Part shown: positions 4,969-5,494 of the stretch, piece after piece
Layout: the number at the start of each line of letters is the position of its first letter
Position numbering within the stretch: position 1 is the stretch's first letter
Assembly: GCA_004524425.1 (NCBI GenBank)
Contig: SDNN01000190.1
Coordinates: forward strand, 1 to 5,494
Length of the DNA stretch: 5,494 bases
From: Promethearchaeota archaeon
GTDB lineage: Archaea > Asgardarchaeota > Lokiarchaeia > Sigynarchaeales > SOKP01
Reading direction: 5' to 3'
Notes under the pieces: model-generated
Database searches by the model: none
What the model saw: only the letters and a program-made list of their open reading frames with translations
Told to the model about the DNA's origin: nothing
Made by a program: the position numbers and the translations under genes

Positions 4969-5494
4969 AATTACAAAAAAGAAGGAAAGCAAATTCTTAC
5001 CTGGAAAAGGTATAACAAAAATTAAAACTGTTCCAGATCAACAAGAACTTGAAAGAAATAAGGATTTAGACTATTACAAGGATATCTTCTACCAATGTGG
5101 AAAATGCGGAACTTGTAGAACAGCATATCAAGAGGAAGGGTGGCCTCGTGTATGTCCGTCTGGAGAATTTGGAAAATTCGAAGCTTATTATCTCAGTGGC
5201 AAAAACTTGCTCACTTGGGCAATTTCAACAGATCAGCTCAATTGGACCGAAAATTTAGCTAAAATTTTCTACCAATGTTCTGTGTGTCTCGCATGTACTC
5301 AGCAGTGTCAGATTCCCGAAATCCATCATTATGCAGGGGAATGGTTAATGGCCATGAGAGAGGAGGCAGTTAGACAAGGTTATGGTCCCATGCCAGAGCA
5401 GGTAAGATATACGGAACATGTCAAGAAAGAAAACAATCCATACATGGAAAAACATGAAGATCGATTGAAATGGTTGCCATCTCATATAAAGTTA
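4961..5494 (+). CDS. Iron-sulfur electron-transfer subunit, GlcF/HdrD-like (N-terminal part)
   Basis: The frame from GTG 4961 stays open to the right edge, giving 178 residues. It shows two cysteine clusters. The first is Cys46-x2-Cys49-x2-Cys52 with a distant fourth ligand, Cys65-Pro (12 residues between, instead of 3). The second is a standard Cys106-x2-Cys109-x2-Cys112-x3-Cys116. Two 4Fe-4S clusters near the N-terminus are the hallmark of GlcF, LldE-like and heterodisulfide-reductase HdrC/HdrD-like subunits, which often carry CCG domains further on; that part lies outside the window. The expected role is to accept electrons from the FAD partner and pass them to a quinone, ferredoxin or thiol carrier. 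No membrane span or signal peptide is present here. The first 45 residues are a lysine-rich, probably flexible leader (MNKITKKKESKF). The start is chosen from AAGGA spacing and the 8-base overlap; TTG 4955 is an alternative. Confidence 0.85.
   Translation, partial: MNKITKKKESKFLPGKGITKIKTVPDQQELERNKDLDYYKDIFYQCGKCGTCRTAYQEEGWPRVCPSGEFGKFEAYYLSGKNLLTWAISTDQLNWTENLAKIFYQCSVCLACTQQCQIPEIHHYAGEWLMAMREEAVRQGYGPMPEQVRYTEHVKKENNPYMEKHEDRLKWLPSHIKL

Noticed and set aside
1..5494. tRNA, rRNA, CRISPR array, insertion sequence or integration site
   Set aside because: No cloverleaf-like segment, regularly spaced repeat array, transposase frame or long terminal repeats were seen on reading both strands.

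Overview
The window is an AT-rich piece (roughly one third G+C by eye) of what is most likely an archaeal genome. The support is TATA-like boxes about 25-30 bases before probable transcription starts, genes with little or no leader and no Shine-Dalgarno site, T-tract terminators without strong hairpins, and a zinc-ribbon protein whose general look resembles lineage-specific families of Lokiarchaeia-like Asgard archaea. That lineage is an inference from protein style; no marker gene is present to prove it.

Layout, left to right. (1) The first 40 codons of an ABC-transporter ATPase of the MacB/LolD type, on the minus strand and running off the left edge. (2) A divergent intergenic region (121-257) with an exact 11-bp direct repeat and a good TATA box. 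(3) A 351-residue regulator on the plus strand made of two tandem winged-helix (GbsR/MarR-like) units in one chain. (4) A convergent T-rich terminator zone (about 1314-1377). (5) A minus-strand xylose-isomerase-like TIM-barrel protein (sugar phosphate isomerase/epimerase or endonuclease IV superfamily). (6) A divergent AT-rich promoter region. (7) A 282-residue protein with an N-terminal C-x2-C / C-x2-H zinc site and no recognised family. (8) A 199-base intergenic region with a TATA box, a Shine-Dalgarno site and an 11-bp inverted repeat. (9) A two-gene operon: a FAD-binding oxidoreductase of the GlcD/vanillyl-alcohol-oxidase superfamily, overlapping by 8 bases a cysteine-rich iron-sulfur protein (two 4Fe-4S motifs) that runs off the right edge.

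How the genes may work together. The regulator and the divergent ABC ATPase look like a local control pair. The flavoprotein and Fe-S protein almost certainly form one electron-transferring dehydrogenase, in which FAD oxidises an organic substrate and the clusters pass electrons onward. The TIM-barrel and zinc-ribbon genes show no clear functional tie to these. Two gene starts probably differ from the longest open frame: the flavoprotein (TTG at 3493 rather than 3355) and the TIM-barrel protein (ATG at 2262 rather than TTG at 2277). No RNA genes, CRISPR arrays or mobile elements were seen. The window reads mostly as ordinary metabolism and regulation; the least explained items are the zinc-ribbon protein and the repeats in the two regulatory regions.
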